Assembly: GCA_009774375.1 (NCBI GenBank)
Contig: VSNO01000001.1
Span: 14,478 to 78,477, forward strand
Direction of reading: 5' to 3'
Source of the DNA: Lachnospiraceae bacterium
Lineage (GTDB): Bacteria; Bacillota; Clostridia; Lachnospirales; Lachnospiraceae
DNA length: 64,000 nucleotides
Made by a program: the position numbers and the translations under genes. The first letter of the stretch is position 1; every line of letters starts with the position of its first letter. A model generated the notes under the pieces. The model worked only from the letters and a program-made list of their open reading frames with translations, had not been told where the DNA came from and did no database searches. Positions 17,127 to 25,020 of this stretch are shown piece by piece.

Positions 17127-18380
17127 ATGGCAGTAGAGTATATCACAAGCAGAAATATGGCTGATCTGATCTATGAGACAGTGAGACTGATGAACAAGAG
17201 CATGGCACATCACTGCATGCGGGTGAGCTACATCATGGCAAAGATGCTGGAAACACAGGGAACTTATGAAAAATATGAGATCGCGGACTACATGGTGCTG
17301 GCGCTGCTCCATGATATCGGGGCGAACAAGACGGACGATGTGCGCAAGCCGCTGACCTTTGAGTCCAAGAATCCGACGCCGCACTCCATCTATGGCTATC
17401 TGTTCCTGCGGTATCTCTCGCCGCTGGAGGAGCAGTCCAAGATGATCCTCTATCATCATATGGATTACAGCAAGACAAAGGATATGGATTACAAGTACCG
17501 CTTTGAGATGGAAGTCCTGAAAGTGGCGGAGATCATGGACATCTGGCAGCGGTCCTTCGGGGCGAAATTTGAGTACAGGCTGATCGACAAGTACGCCGGC
17601 ACGAAGTTTGACCCGGAAGTGTGCGGGCTGCTCGCAAGGACGGTGGAGGAGCACAATATCTTTACGAAGATCAGGGACAACAGCTACAAGGCGGAGTACA
17701 GCGAGAGCCTTGAGTACATCCTCCTGTCAGACGTCGAGAAGGAAAAATATCTGAAAATGCTCATGTACTGTACCGGTCTCAAGGAGGAGCAGATGGTATC
17801 CGAGACGGTGGCGACCATCTATGTGTGCCGCGAGCTGGGCAGAAAACTGAAACTCAGTGAGCTTGACAAGAATGAAGTGTACTATGCAGCGCTGCTGCAC
17901 GATATCGGCATGCTCGCGATCCCGAAGGAGCTGCTCGATGCGCCCAGGACGCTCAGCGAGGAGGAGAAGAACCTGATCAGGACGCACGTGGATATCATGG
18001 AAAAGACACTGGAGAACAAGCTCTCCAAGGAGATCATACGGATCGCGGCAGGGCACCATGAGCGGTTTGACGGAAGCGGATACCCGCGCGGACTCAAGGC
18101 GAGCGTGATGGGAAAGAAGGAGGCGATCCTGCAGATCTCGGAGCAGGTGATCAACTCGATGGAACCAAAGCCTTACAGGGAGGCGCACACGAAGGAGGAG
18201 ATCGTCGACGACCTCAACAACGGCATTATTTCCGGAAAGTATGAGGGGATCGTGGTGGATACCTTCCTGAAGCACTATGACGAGATCATGGATAAGGCGA
18301 AGCAGAAGGCGGATATAGCGCTGGTGACACACCAGAAGCTGCAGCGCAATTACAATCAGGTATACTCGAGCCTCAGCTGA
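17127..18380 (+). CDS. tandem HD / HD-GYP domain phosphodiesterase
   Basis: A 417-residue cytoplasmic protein with two HD hydrolase domains. The first (residues about 30-190) has HHCMRVSYIMAKML and LLHDIGANKTDD. The second (about 205-400) is a complete HD-GYP domain: AALLHDIGMLAIPKELLD, HVDIMEKTL, AAGHHERFDGSGYPRGL. HD-GYP enzymes usually hydrolyse cyclic di-GMP using a metal centre held by the HD, the following histidines and the GYP segment. There is no signal peptide or receiver domain, so control may come through the N-terminal HD domain. The start follows AGAGGTGGGG. Confidence 0.87.
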   Translation: MAVEYITSRNMADLIYETVRLMNKSMAHHCMRVSYIMAKMLETQGTYEKYEIADYMVLALLHDIGANKTDDVRKPLTFESKNPTPHSIYGYLFLRYLSPLEEQSKMILYHHMDYSKTKDMDYKYRFEMEVLKVAEIMDIWQRSFGAKFEYRLIDKYAGTKFDPEVCGLLARTVEEHNIFTKIRDNSYKAEYSESLEYILLSDVEKEKYLKMLMYCTGLKEEQMVSETVATIYVCRELGRKLKLSELDKNEVYYAALLHDIGMLAIPKELLDAPRTLSEEEKNLIRTHVDIMEKTLENKLSKEIIRIAAGHHERFDGSGYPRGLKASVMGKKEAILQISEQVINSMEPKPYREAHTKEEIVDDLNNGIISGKYEGIVVDTFLKHYDEIMDKAKQKADIALVTHQKLQRNYNQVYSSLS

Positions 18381-18415
18381 GAGATGCCGGTGAAAAAGAT
18401 TTAATACTTTATTTG

Positions 18416-18444
18416 TTGAAATGCCGTATGAAACAAACTATAAT
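18416..18444 (+). promoter_or_regulatory. sigma-A promoter of DUF624 gene
   Basis: TTGAAA, a 17-nt spacer and TATAAT, about 58 bp before the start codon. Confidence 0.75.
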
Positions 18445-18502
18445 ACTCTTTATGGTGTTTTAATAACAAAGGGGAAAGTCAAAACGAGAGGAGAATTATA
18501 GT

Positions 18503-19285
18503 ATGTTTAAGCTTGACAGTCCGTTGATGAATTTTCTGAACAGAGTGGCAGACATTATGATCCTGAACCTGCTGCTCATCGTGTTCAGCATTCCGTTTTT
18601 TACAATCGGGGCAGCTTTGTCCGCGGCGTATTATATGGGCTTTAAGATGGTCAGAAACGAGGAGACCTATATCATAAAAGGGTTCTGGAAGGCGTTCAAG
18701 GAAAACTTCAGGCAGGCAACGGTGATCTGGCTGGTATTGCTCGTCGTGTTCGGGGTTCTGGCGGCTGATTACAGGATCATTGCCTATTCCGGGATCGAGT
18801 TTGCACAGTGGATCCGGATCGCCATGACGACTGTGACTGTGGTGGTGCTCATGGGCGTAGTATTCATATTTCCGCTGCAGGCGCGCTTTGTCAACCCGGT
18901 CAAAAATACGGTCAAGAATGCTTTTTTGATGGCGCTCTCACATTTGCCGACGGCATTTTTGCTGGTGGCCGTCTATGCGCTGCCGGTCATCGTGCTCTAT
19001 ATCGTTCCGCAGAGCCTGCCTGTGATCATCCTGCTGGCATTTGGGATCCTGATCTATATGAAATCAGTGCTGTTGCTGCGCGTGTTCAAAAAGTATGAGG
19101 AGGCGCTTACTGCCGGGAGTCCGGAGGGATCAGGGAGGGCAGATGGTCCTGAGGGCGACAGCGGGATCTTTGCGGAGAGCGACCGGATCGAGCGCGAGAA
19201 CAAGATGGTGAAAGTCTTTCGCAATGGAAAGTTTGTGGAAGTGCCGGAAAGCAGCCTCAAAAATGATGCAGATGCACCAAAATGA
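18503..19285 (+). CDS. DUF624 (YesL-like) membrane protein
   Basis: A 260-residue protein with about five transmembrane helices in residues 10-205. The family opening is recognisable: FLNRVADIMILNLLLIVFSIPFFTIG, then AAYYMGFKMVRNEETY and KAFKENFRQATVIW. DUF624/YesL proteins occur near sugar ABC importers and two-component systems, but their role is not established. This one has a 55-residue hydrophilic C-terminal tail after the last helix, rich in Gly/Glu/Arg. It starts after GAGAGGAG and lies 260 bp upstream of the MsmX-like ATPase, which has its own leader. Confidence 0.85.
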   Translation: MFKLDSPLMNFLNRVADIMILNLLLIVFSIPFFTIGAALSAAYYMGFKMVRNEETYIIKGFWKAFKENFRQATVIWLVLLVVFGVLAADYRIIAYSGIEFAQWIRIAMTTVTVVVLMGVVFIFPLQARFVNPVKNTVKNAFLMALSHLPTAFLLVAVYALPVIVLYIVPQSLPVIILLAFGILIYMKSVLLLRVFKKYEEALTAGSPEGSGRADGPEGDSGIFAESDRIERENKMVKVFRNGKFVEVPESSLKNDADAPK

Positions 19286-19376
19286 TCTGTTGATTTGGTT
19301 AAAGTGTACAGAATAGATATTGTTCGTTGGACAAAATGCTTACATGAAATGGGGATTCAGAAATCGTTTGGTGACT

Positions 19377-19394
19377 TGTAAGCAATTGTTACAT
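19377..19394 (+). promoter_or_regulatory. putative operator upstream of MsmX-like gene
   Basis: TGTAAGCAATTGTTACAT is an imperfect palindrome (TGTAA..TTACA). It matches 16061-16078 in 16 of 18 bases. A third, inverted half-copy TGCTTACAT lies at 19337-19345. An extended -10 (TGGTATAGT) ends at 19430. Confidence 0.4.
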
Positions 19395-19546
19395 AAGTAT
19401 TAAAAAATCTTTGTGGATTTATGGTATAGTAATTTGGGCGAATTTATTCTATACTTAGAACATGCAAAATAACTTGTTGAAGGGATGTCCAGATACATAA
19501 TTCTTTCAATCAAACAAAATATCAATAATTCGGGAGGCAGTTCAAA

Positions 19547-20659
19547 ATGGCAAGTTTATCTTTAAAAAATGTTTGTAAAGTTTACCCCAATGGATTCGAG
19601 GCAGTTAAGAATTTTAATCTCGAGATTGCTGACAAAGAGTTCATCATCTTCGTAGGACCTTCTGGTTGTGGTAAGTCTACTACACTCCGTATGATCGCGG
19701 GTCTTGAAGACATCTCTTCCGGCGAATTGAAGATTGGCGACAGGGTTGTAAATGACGTGGAGCCTAAGGACAGAGACATCGCGATGGTATTCCAGAACTA
19801 CGCTCTGTATCCTCATATGTCAGTGTATGACAATATGGCATTCGGTCTTAAATTAAGAAAAGTTCCTAAGAATGAAATCGATAAAATGGTTAAGGAAGCG
19901 GCTAAGATCCTTGACCTGACAGCACTCCTTGACAGAAAGCCGAAGGCTTTGTCAGGTGGTCAGAGACAGCGTGTTGCCATGGGACGTGCGATCGTGCGTA
20001 ATCCTAAGGTATTCCTCATGGATGAGCCTCTCTCCAACCTGGATGCAAAGCTCCGTGTACAGATGCGTATCGAGATCGCGAAGCTCCATCAGAGACTTGG
20101 CACGACGATCATCTACGTTACACATGACCAGACAGAGGCTATGACACTTGGTACACGTATCGTAGTTATGAAGGACGGTATCGTTCAGCAGGTAGATACA
20201 CCGCAGAACCTGTATGAGAAGCCGCAGAACCTGTTCGTAGCAGGATTCATGGGATCTCCGCAGATGAACTTCATCGATGCTACAGTTGATGTGAAGGGTG
20301 ACACAGCAAGCCTGAAGGTAGCAGGACTCTCTATTCCTCTTCCTCCCGCTAAGTCCAAGAAGCTCATCGACGGCGGATACGGCGGAAAGACTGTTACATT
20401 CGGTATCAGACCGGAGGACATCTACGATTCACAGATGATGGTAGAGGCAAAGTCTGACAGCACATTTGAGACAACGATCCGCGTATACGAGCTGCTCGGT
20501 GCAGAAGTATTCCTGTATGCTGATCTCGCAGAGTTCCCGATCACTGCAAGAGTTGATCCCAGAACAACAGCAAGACCTGGCGACAAGGTGAAGTTTGCGA
20601 TCGATATCGAGAAGATCCATGTGTTTGACAAAGAGACAGAGAAGATTATCACCAACTAG
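19547..20659 (+). CDS. msmX: multi-sugar ABC importer ATPase (MsmX/UgpC type)
   Basis: A 370-residue CUT1-class ATPase. Walker A is GPSGCGKST (residues about 38-46), the Q-loop is VFQNYALYPHMSV, the signature is LSGGQRQRVAMGRAI and Walker B is VFLMDEPLSNLD; the H-loop is VTHDQTEAMTLG. A C-terminal OB-fold regulatory domain (residues about 240-370) contains TFGIRPEDIYD. No permease or binding protein is adjacent, which fits the known pattern of one shared ATPase serving several sugar importers (MsmX in Bacillus, MsmK in streptococci). Its codon choice is visibly more restricted than that of its neighbours (many CGT, GGT and CTC codons), suggesting high expression. A clean terminator follows. 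Confidence 0.93.
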   Translation: MASLSLKNVCKVYPNGFEAVKNFNLEIADKEFIIFVGPSGCGKSTTLRMIAGLEDISSGELKIGDRVVNDVEPKDRDIAMVFQNYALYPHMSVYDNMAFGLKLRKVPKNEIDKMVKEAAKILDLTALLDRKPKALSGGQRQRVAMGRAIVRNPKVFLMDEPLSNLDAKLRVQMRIEIAKLHQRLGTTIIYVTHDQTEAMTLGTRIVVMKDGIVQQVDTPQNLYEKPQNLFVAGFMGSPQMNFIDATVDVKGDTASLKVAGLSIPLPPAKSKKLIDGGYGGKTVTFGIRPEDIYDSQMMVEAKSDSTFETTIRVYELLGAEVFLYADLAEFPITARVDPRTTARPGDKVKFAIDIEKIHVFDKETEKIITN

Positions 20660-20684
20660 TTATATGTGATATTCTTGATACTAT

Positions 20685-20715
20685 ACCCGGGTGGAATGTT
20701 TCACCCGGGTTTTTT
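20685..20715 (+). terminator. terminator of MsmX-like gene
   Basis: ACCCGGGTG pairs with CACCCGGGT around an 8-nt loop, then TTTTT. Confidence 0.93.
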
Positions 20716-20753
20716 GCACAAGCGTATATGAAGGAGATAGGAGGAATTGAACA

Positions 20754-21839
20754 GTGATTTCAAACCAGGTAATTCAGACAAGCATAGACGAGCTCAAGAC
20801 CATCACGAAGATTGATCTGTGTGTGATCGATATGGAAGGAATTACGGTGGCAACAACATTTGACAACAGGAATGTGTCGCAGGAATTGGTAAGGAATTTT
20901 GTCACTTCGCCGGCCGACAGCCAGATCGTGGGTGGGTATCATATGTTGAAGATCCTTGAGGACGGTGATGTGCTCTATGTACTGATCGCTAAGGGGGCAG
21001 GCGCGGATGCTTATATGATCGGAAAAGTAGCGGTAAGCCAGATCCAGAATCTGGTGATCGCGTACAAGGAGCATTTTGACAAGAATAATTTCTTTCAGAA
21101 CCTGCTGCTGGACAATCTGCTGCTTGTCGATATATATAACCGCGCGAAGAAGCTTCACATTGTATCTGAAGTGCCGCGCGTCGTGTATCTGATCGAATCC
21201 CAGAATGACAAGGATAACATTTCCATGGAGCTGTTAAAGAATATCTTTGAGGGACAGACCGGGTGCTATCTGACTGCTGTGGAACAGAAAAATATCATCC
21301 TGATCAAGGAGGTCGCTTCGCTGGATTCCTATGAGGAAGTCGAGCAGACCGCGCAGGTGATCGTGGATATGCTCAACGCGGAAGCCATGCTCATCACAAA
21401 AGTATCCTACGGAACGATAGTGCCGGAGCTCAAGGAAGTGTCAAAATCCTACAAGGAGGCGAAAATGGCGCGCGATGTGGGCATGATCTTTTATATGGAG
21501 AAGCCGATCAGCGCCTACAACACTCTTGGAATAGGGCGTCTGATCTACCAGCTTCCGATCAATCTGTGCCGCATTTTCATGAAAGAGATCTTTGGGGATA
21601 ACATTCCAGACGATCTGGATGACGAGATCCTGACGACCGTGCAGAAGTTCTTTGACAATAACCTCAACGTGTCGGAGACTTCGAGGCAGCTCTATGTGCA
21701 CAGGAATACACTGGTCTACAGGATCGAGAAGCTGCATCAGTCCACCGGGCTCGACATCAGGAAGTTTGACGACGCGCTGACATTCAAGATCGCGCTGATG
21801 GTTGTAAATTATATGAAATATATTGATTCATTGGAATAG
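20754..21839 (+). CDS. CdaR/PucR-family transcriptional regulator
   Basis: A 361-residue regulator starting at GTG 20754 after GGAGG. The N-terminal domain (residues about 1-130: ISNQVIQTSIDELKTITKID, GYHMLKILEDGDVLYVLIAKG) resembles the sugar-diacid recognition domain. The C-terminal 60 residues hold the PucR-type helix-turn-helix: NNLNVSETSRQLYVHRNTLVYRIEKL. The middle is a GGDEF-like degenerate domain typical of CdaR relatives. It follows the MsmX-like ATPase after a terminator and is probably separately transcribed. Its inducer and targets are unknown. Confidence 0.87.
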   Translation: MISNQVIQTSIDELKTITKIDLCVIDMEGITVATTFDNRNVSQELVRNFVTSPADSQIVGGYHMLKILEDGDVLYVLIAKGAGADAYMIGKVAVSQIQNLVIAYKEHFDKNNFFQNLLLDNLLLVDIYNRAKKLHIVSEVPRVVYLIESQNDKDNISMELLKNIFEGQTGCYLTAVEQKNIILIKEVASLDSYEEVEQTAQVIVDMLNAEAMLITKVSYGTIVPELKEVSKSYKEAKMARDVGMIFYMEKPISAYNTLGIGRLIYQLPINLCRIFMKEIFGDNIPDDLDDEILTTVQKFFDNNLNVSETSRQLYVHRNTLVYRIEKLHQSTGLDIRKFDDALTFKIALMVVNYMKYIDSLE

Positions 21840-21962
21840 CTGGGAAAGCAGTCTTATGATCGAGGGACAGAGTTGTTTTTTGGACAACACTGTCCCTTGT
21901 TTGCGTTTGGGAATTGTTATAAATTTACTGTAAACTATGGAGGGAGGAATAACAAAAGAAAA

Positions 21963-23831
21963 ATGCAGAAGAAAAATGTCATGAGAACACCAATGGATTC
22001 AGACCAGGATTTTCACAAATTTCTGAAGCGGGTGCGCAGAGAGGAAAAGATCTATCTGGAACAGCTGGCAGAGGGGCTGATGACAGTCAGCCAGCTTGCG
22101 AGGATCGAGAAAGGGCAGCGTCCGATTCCCAAAAACATGAGGGACCGTCTGCTCGGGAGACTGGGAATTTCCAGTGATCTGTATGAAAATCTGCTCAATA
22201 TCGAGGATTATGCGGCGTGGGTACACCAGAGAAATATCCTGTACGCCATAGAGCGGCGCGATACGTTGGGAGCACAGGCGCTGATCGATGCATATGAAAA
22301 GGAGGCGCCTGTATATGACAGGATAAAACAGCAGTTTTGTCTTGTGATGCGGGCGGAGGTGCTCAGACAGCAGGGAGCGGACCCGGGCAGGACAGCGGCC
22401 TGCTACGATGAAGCAGTGAGATGTACGGTTCCTGATATAGAGCATCTGTGCCTGGAGAAGAAGCTGTTATGTATTCAGGAGATCGATATGATCCTTGAAT
22501 ATGAATTTTATCATAAAGGTGAGGACTTTGCAGAAAAGTGCAGGGATCTGATGACATTTGTTGAGAATGCGGTCTATGATGATCTGTCAAAGGTAAAAGT
22601 CTATCCCAAGATCGCGTTCTATTATCTGCGGGAAGTGTTGTCGAAGCGGGATGGCTGGAGTAAGGAGAACTGGAACGAGGGCCTGAAAGTCTGCAACCGG
22701 GCGGTTGAGCTGCTGCGTGATGCGGGAAGGGCTTTTTTCTTGTTGGAACTTTTGGAGATAAAGAGCAAAATATTGGAATGCATGAAGACAAAGACAGAGG
22801 ATGAGAAGCTTCAGGCAGAGTACGAGGAATGTACAGAACTGACAGCGCTGTTGAAAAAGCTTTCAGCAGAATGTGATGTACCGGCATACATGCAGGATTG
22901 TACCTATCTGTATCAACAACGGTGGGTGTTTTATATAGGGGATGTTCTGCGCATTCGCAGGGAAATGTATGGACTGACACAAAAGGAACTGAGCAAGGGA
23001 ATCTGCTCGGTCAGAACATTGCGCAGGGCGGAGAAGAAAGAGGCCAATATGCAGCACGCACTTGTGAGTGCCCTGCTGAGAAAGCTCGGGCTGTCCAAGG
23101 AGTTTCAACGGGCGCGGATTGTGACAAATGATCGTGAAGTGCTGAGACTAAAAAGAGAGATACTGGTTTGCCGCAATAACCGGAATTTTGAGCAATGCCG
23201 GAAACTATTCATTCAGATACGGGAAAAAATTTCACTGGATATTCCAGAAAACAGGCAATATTTAGCAGACCTGGAAGCTTCCCTGGACTGGAAAGAGGGA
23301 AAAATCTCGAAGGAGGAATTTGCGGCAAGGGAAGAGAAGGTATTAAGGTGCACATTGACCGCTAAGGATTTTTTTCGCGCTGATGAGATTTATTTGACGG
23401 AGATGGAAATGATGTGTATCCGCAAGAAAATACAGGGCGTTGACGAAGCTGAGAAAAGAAAATATATGGATTTTCTATTGCGCTATTTCAAACAGTGTGA
23501 AGAAAAAGATGAATTATCAGATTGTGTTTCTATGTATGAATATGCAATGATTTGTGTTGCGAATGAATTAGGAAATATAGGGGAACATCAATCTGCGATA
23601 AACTTAGATAAAAAAGTCTTACAAGAAGACTTAAGAAGCAAGAGAGTCTGGGTAGTTGGTAATATGCTCTATGATTATTTGTGGAATCAGAAAGAGCAAG
23701 GTACAAAAGGTGGCGAAAGGATTAATAAAGAAAAAATGACTGAGCAATTAAAACAGTGCATTTTACTCAGCCATTTTTGTAAACAAACATTCTACGAGAA
23801 GTTTTTTGGTGATAAATTGTATCAGTCGTAA
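21963..23831 (+). CDS. double-HTH, helical-repeat (RRNPP-like) transcriptional regulator
   Basis: A 622-residue cytoplasmic protein. An N-terminal XRE-type helix-turn-helix (residues about 10-65) reads FHKFLKRVRREEKIYLEQL, then MTVSQLARIEKGQR. A second HTH lies near residues 320-375 (IRREMYGLTQKELSKGIC, VRTLRRAEK). Both are followed by long alpha-helical stretches resembling tetratricopeptide repeats. Rgg/PlcR-type regulators share the HTH plus TPR plan and bind small secreted peptides. A 56-residue exported peptide gene faces it, overlapping its 3' end by 10 bp. The start is uncertain: ATG 21963 has GGAGGGAGGA 14 nt away and ATG 21981 is possible. The last 150 codons are more AT-rich than the rest. 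Confidence 0.75.
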   Translation: MQKKNVMRTPMDSDQDFHKFLKRVRREEKIYLEQLAEGLMTVSQLARIEKGQRPIPKNMRDRLLGRLGISSDLYENLLNIEDYAAWVHQRNILYAIERRDTLGAQALIDAYEKEAPVYDRIKQQFCLVMRAEVLRQQGADPGRTAACYDEAVRCTVPDIEHLCLEKKLLCIQEIDMILEYEFYHKGEDFAEKCRDLMTFVENAVYDDLSKVKVYPKIAFYYLREVLSKRDGWSKENWNEGLKVCNRAVELLRDAGRAFFLLELLEIKSKILECMKTKTEDEKLQAEYEECTELTALLKKLSAECDVPAYMQDCTYLYQQRWVFYIGDVLRIRREMYGLTQKELSKGICSVRTLRRAEKKEANMQHALVSALLRKLGLSKEFQRARIVTNDREVLRLKREILVCRNNRNFEQCRKLFIQIREKISLDIPENRQYLADLEASLDWKEGKISKEEFAAREEKVLRCTLTAKDFFRADEIYLTEMEMMCIRKKIQGVDEAEKRKYMDFLLRYFKQCEEKDELSDCVSMYEYAMICVANELGNIGEHQSAINLDKKVLQEDLRSKRVWVVGNMLYDYLWNQKEQGTKGGERINKEKMTEQLKQCILLSHFCKQTFYEKFFGDKLYQS

Positions 23832-23992
23832 TTTTCATCAATATCAGGCAGATCACTGCAGGGAGCAGCACCGCCCTCCTCAGAGTAGGAACCAGTATTT
23901 CCGTCGGTATTGACAGCAATAAGGGCACCATTTTGTACAATGACAACAAGAGCGAGCATCATCAGAATTTTTTTGAAAGTAGAATTTTTCAT
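23822..23992 (-). CDS. 56-residue exported peptide, candidate signalling pro-peptide
   Basis: A short gene with GGAGG 9 nt before the ATG at 23992. The product has a basic N-terminus (MKNSTFKK), a hydrophobic stretch ILMMLALVVIVQNGALIA, and an acidic C-terminal half with one Cys ending in DLPDIDENYD. It has the layout of an exported pro-peptide of the PapR/SHP kind. Its last 10 bp overlap the end of the convergent HTH/TPR regulator. A promoter and a palindrome lie upstream (24120-24148 and 24166-24209), and its leader contains a 9-bp hairpin at 24042-24064. It has no homologue I can name; the signalling role is inferred from the arrangement. Confidence 0.7.
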   Translation of the reverse strand: MKNSTFKKILMMLALVVIVQNGALIAVNTDGNTGSYSEEGGAAPCSDLPDIDENYD

Positions 23993-24119
23993 TTGTAAAA
24001 GCCTCCAATTTTAATAAATTTGTAAGATTTCTTTGGGATGTGACTGCGCTGTAGAAGCGCAGTCTGAAAACTTAGGTTTTGTCTGTAACTATGAGGAATG
24101 AAATAGTTAAGATATTATT

Positions 24120-24148
24120 ACTGTAAGCACATTTGGCGTGTTTTTCAA
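24120..24148 (-). promoter_or_regulatory. promoter of the 56-residue peptide gene
   Basis: Read on the minus strand: TTGAAA (24148-24143), a 17-nt spacer and TACAGT (24125-24120). This leaves a leader of about 120 nt. Confidence 0.55.
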
Positions 24149-24165
24149 GAGACAGAATTGGCCAA

Positions 24166-24209
24166 TGACGATTTTTGTCTATTTTGACAAAATCCTTGTT
24201 TTATCGTCA
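24166..24209. promoter_or_regulatory. double palindrome, candidate regulator-binding site
   Basis: Outer arms TGACGAT/ATCGTCA and inner arms TTTTGTC/GACAAAA are offset around a centre near 24185. It lies about 18 bp upstream of the -35 of the peptide promoter, a position suited to an activator. The gap 23993-24326 holds no other gene. Confidence 0.45.
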
Positions 24210-24326
24210 AAAAAATCTGTCTAAAATCGTTTCAACTGTTTTCGGATATTAACAGAACCGGGTTCTGATATGGATGATGACAGTGTTACTGTCGGCTGTA
24301 AATCGGCTGTAAATTCGCTTTTTTAC

Positions 24327-24356
24327 TTGACAAGTGAGAAGCGTGAAGTTTATACT
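24327..24356 (+). promoter_or_regulatory. sigma-A promoter of ileS T-box transcript
   Basis: TTGACA, an 18-nt spacer and TATACT, directly upstream of the T-box leader. Confidence 0.75.
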
Positions 24357-24394
24357 AATACTATATTTTTATGATTTCAAAGACGATGACGGAG

Positions 24395-24839
24395 ACAGTA
24401 CACAGGGTCAGAAAGTTACAGAGAGCTGGTAGGGCGTACTGGAAGGACATATTTTGTCAGTTATGCGTCGTGATCCGTGAGATTTGTGTAAGGCAATGCA
24501 AAATGCCCGATCTCACGTGAAGGGCGTATGGACAGCAGGGATGGTCTTTCGGGTATGTCCAGGGTGGGAGCCGGCGCGAGTATGGGCTTGTCGAAGATCA
24601 CTCCTGAGTTGCAGGCTGAAAGGTTCTGGCGGTCATGATGGGGGAGCAGATGGTTTGATCCTGATCTTATGCGCTGCAGGGCAGAGTAGGTGCTGACGCA
24701 TTTCCCGGCGTTAGAGGGAGCGTGTATAAAAGTCTTTTGATGTCTGCATTGCAGGGTGCTGATCAAGACGGAGTACGCTGTAATTAGGTGGTATAACGAT
24801 CGTAAGGCTCTCGTCCTATTTACAGGATGAGAGCCTTTT
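24395..24839 (+). promoter_or_regulatory. T-box leader of ileS (isoleucine specifier) with terminator
   Basis: The leader shows the T-box landmarks: AGAGAGCTGGTAGG (24418-24432), a GTGATCCGTGAG segment whose ATC (24473-24475) can serve as the isoleucine specifier codon, and the conserved AGGTGGTAT (24786-24794) carrying the UGGU bulge that pairs with the tRNA end. The competing terminator has an 11-bp stem (GGCTCTCGTCC at 24806-24816 with GGATGAGAGCC at 24825-24835) then TTTT. Uncharged tRNA-Ile is expected to allow read-through into ileS. The 5' boundary is approximate. Confidence 0.88.
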
Positions 24840-24951
24840 ATGCACACGGACACCCAGAGGAAGAATGTCAGCATGCGCTGACGGGTGTCCGGCGCGCGAG
24901 TAGGAGAAGATGGTTCTTCCCTACTCGATTGCGCAGACCCGTGCAGAGGAA
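24836..24951. repeat. dispersed structured repeat, copy A
   Basis: It begins in the T-box terminator T-run with TTTTATGCACACGG. Hairpin 1 has outer arms GGACACCC (24848-24855) and GGGTGTCC (24883-24890) around GTCAGC-ATGC-GCTGAC. Hairpin 2 pairs CGAGTAGG (24897-24904) with CCTACTCG (24920-24927). Copy B at 53606-53712 has the same layout with paired changes. It sits in the ileS 5' leader between terminator and ribosome site. Confidence 0.75.
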
Positions 24952-25020
24952 ATATGCCGCCAGTGCGGCGCACGGGTCGCGCGGCGGGACCGCGGTAAAG
25001 ATGAACGGAGGGAGAAGAAA

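Noticed and set aside
19377..19394. Classical CcpA cre site
   Set aside because: The palindrome is 17-18 bp with a 3-nt longer centre than the 14-bp cre consensus; kept only as an unnamed shared motif.
21933..21980. 15-codon leader ORF (ATG at 21937) before the HTH/TPR regulator
   Set aside because: It begins with its own would-be ribosome site and overlaps the regulator start; no sign that it is a real gene.
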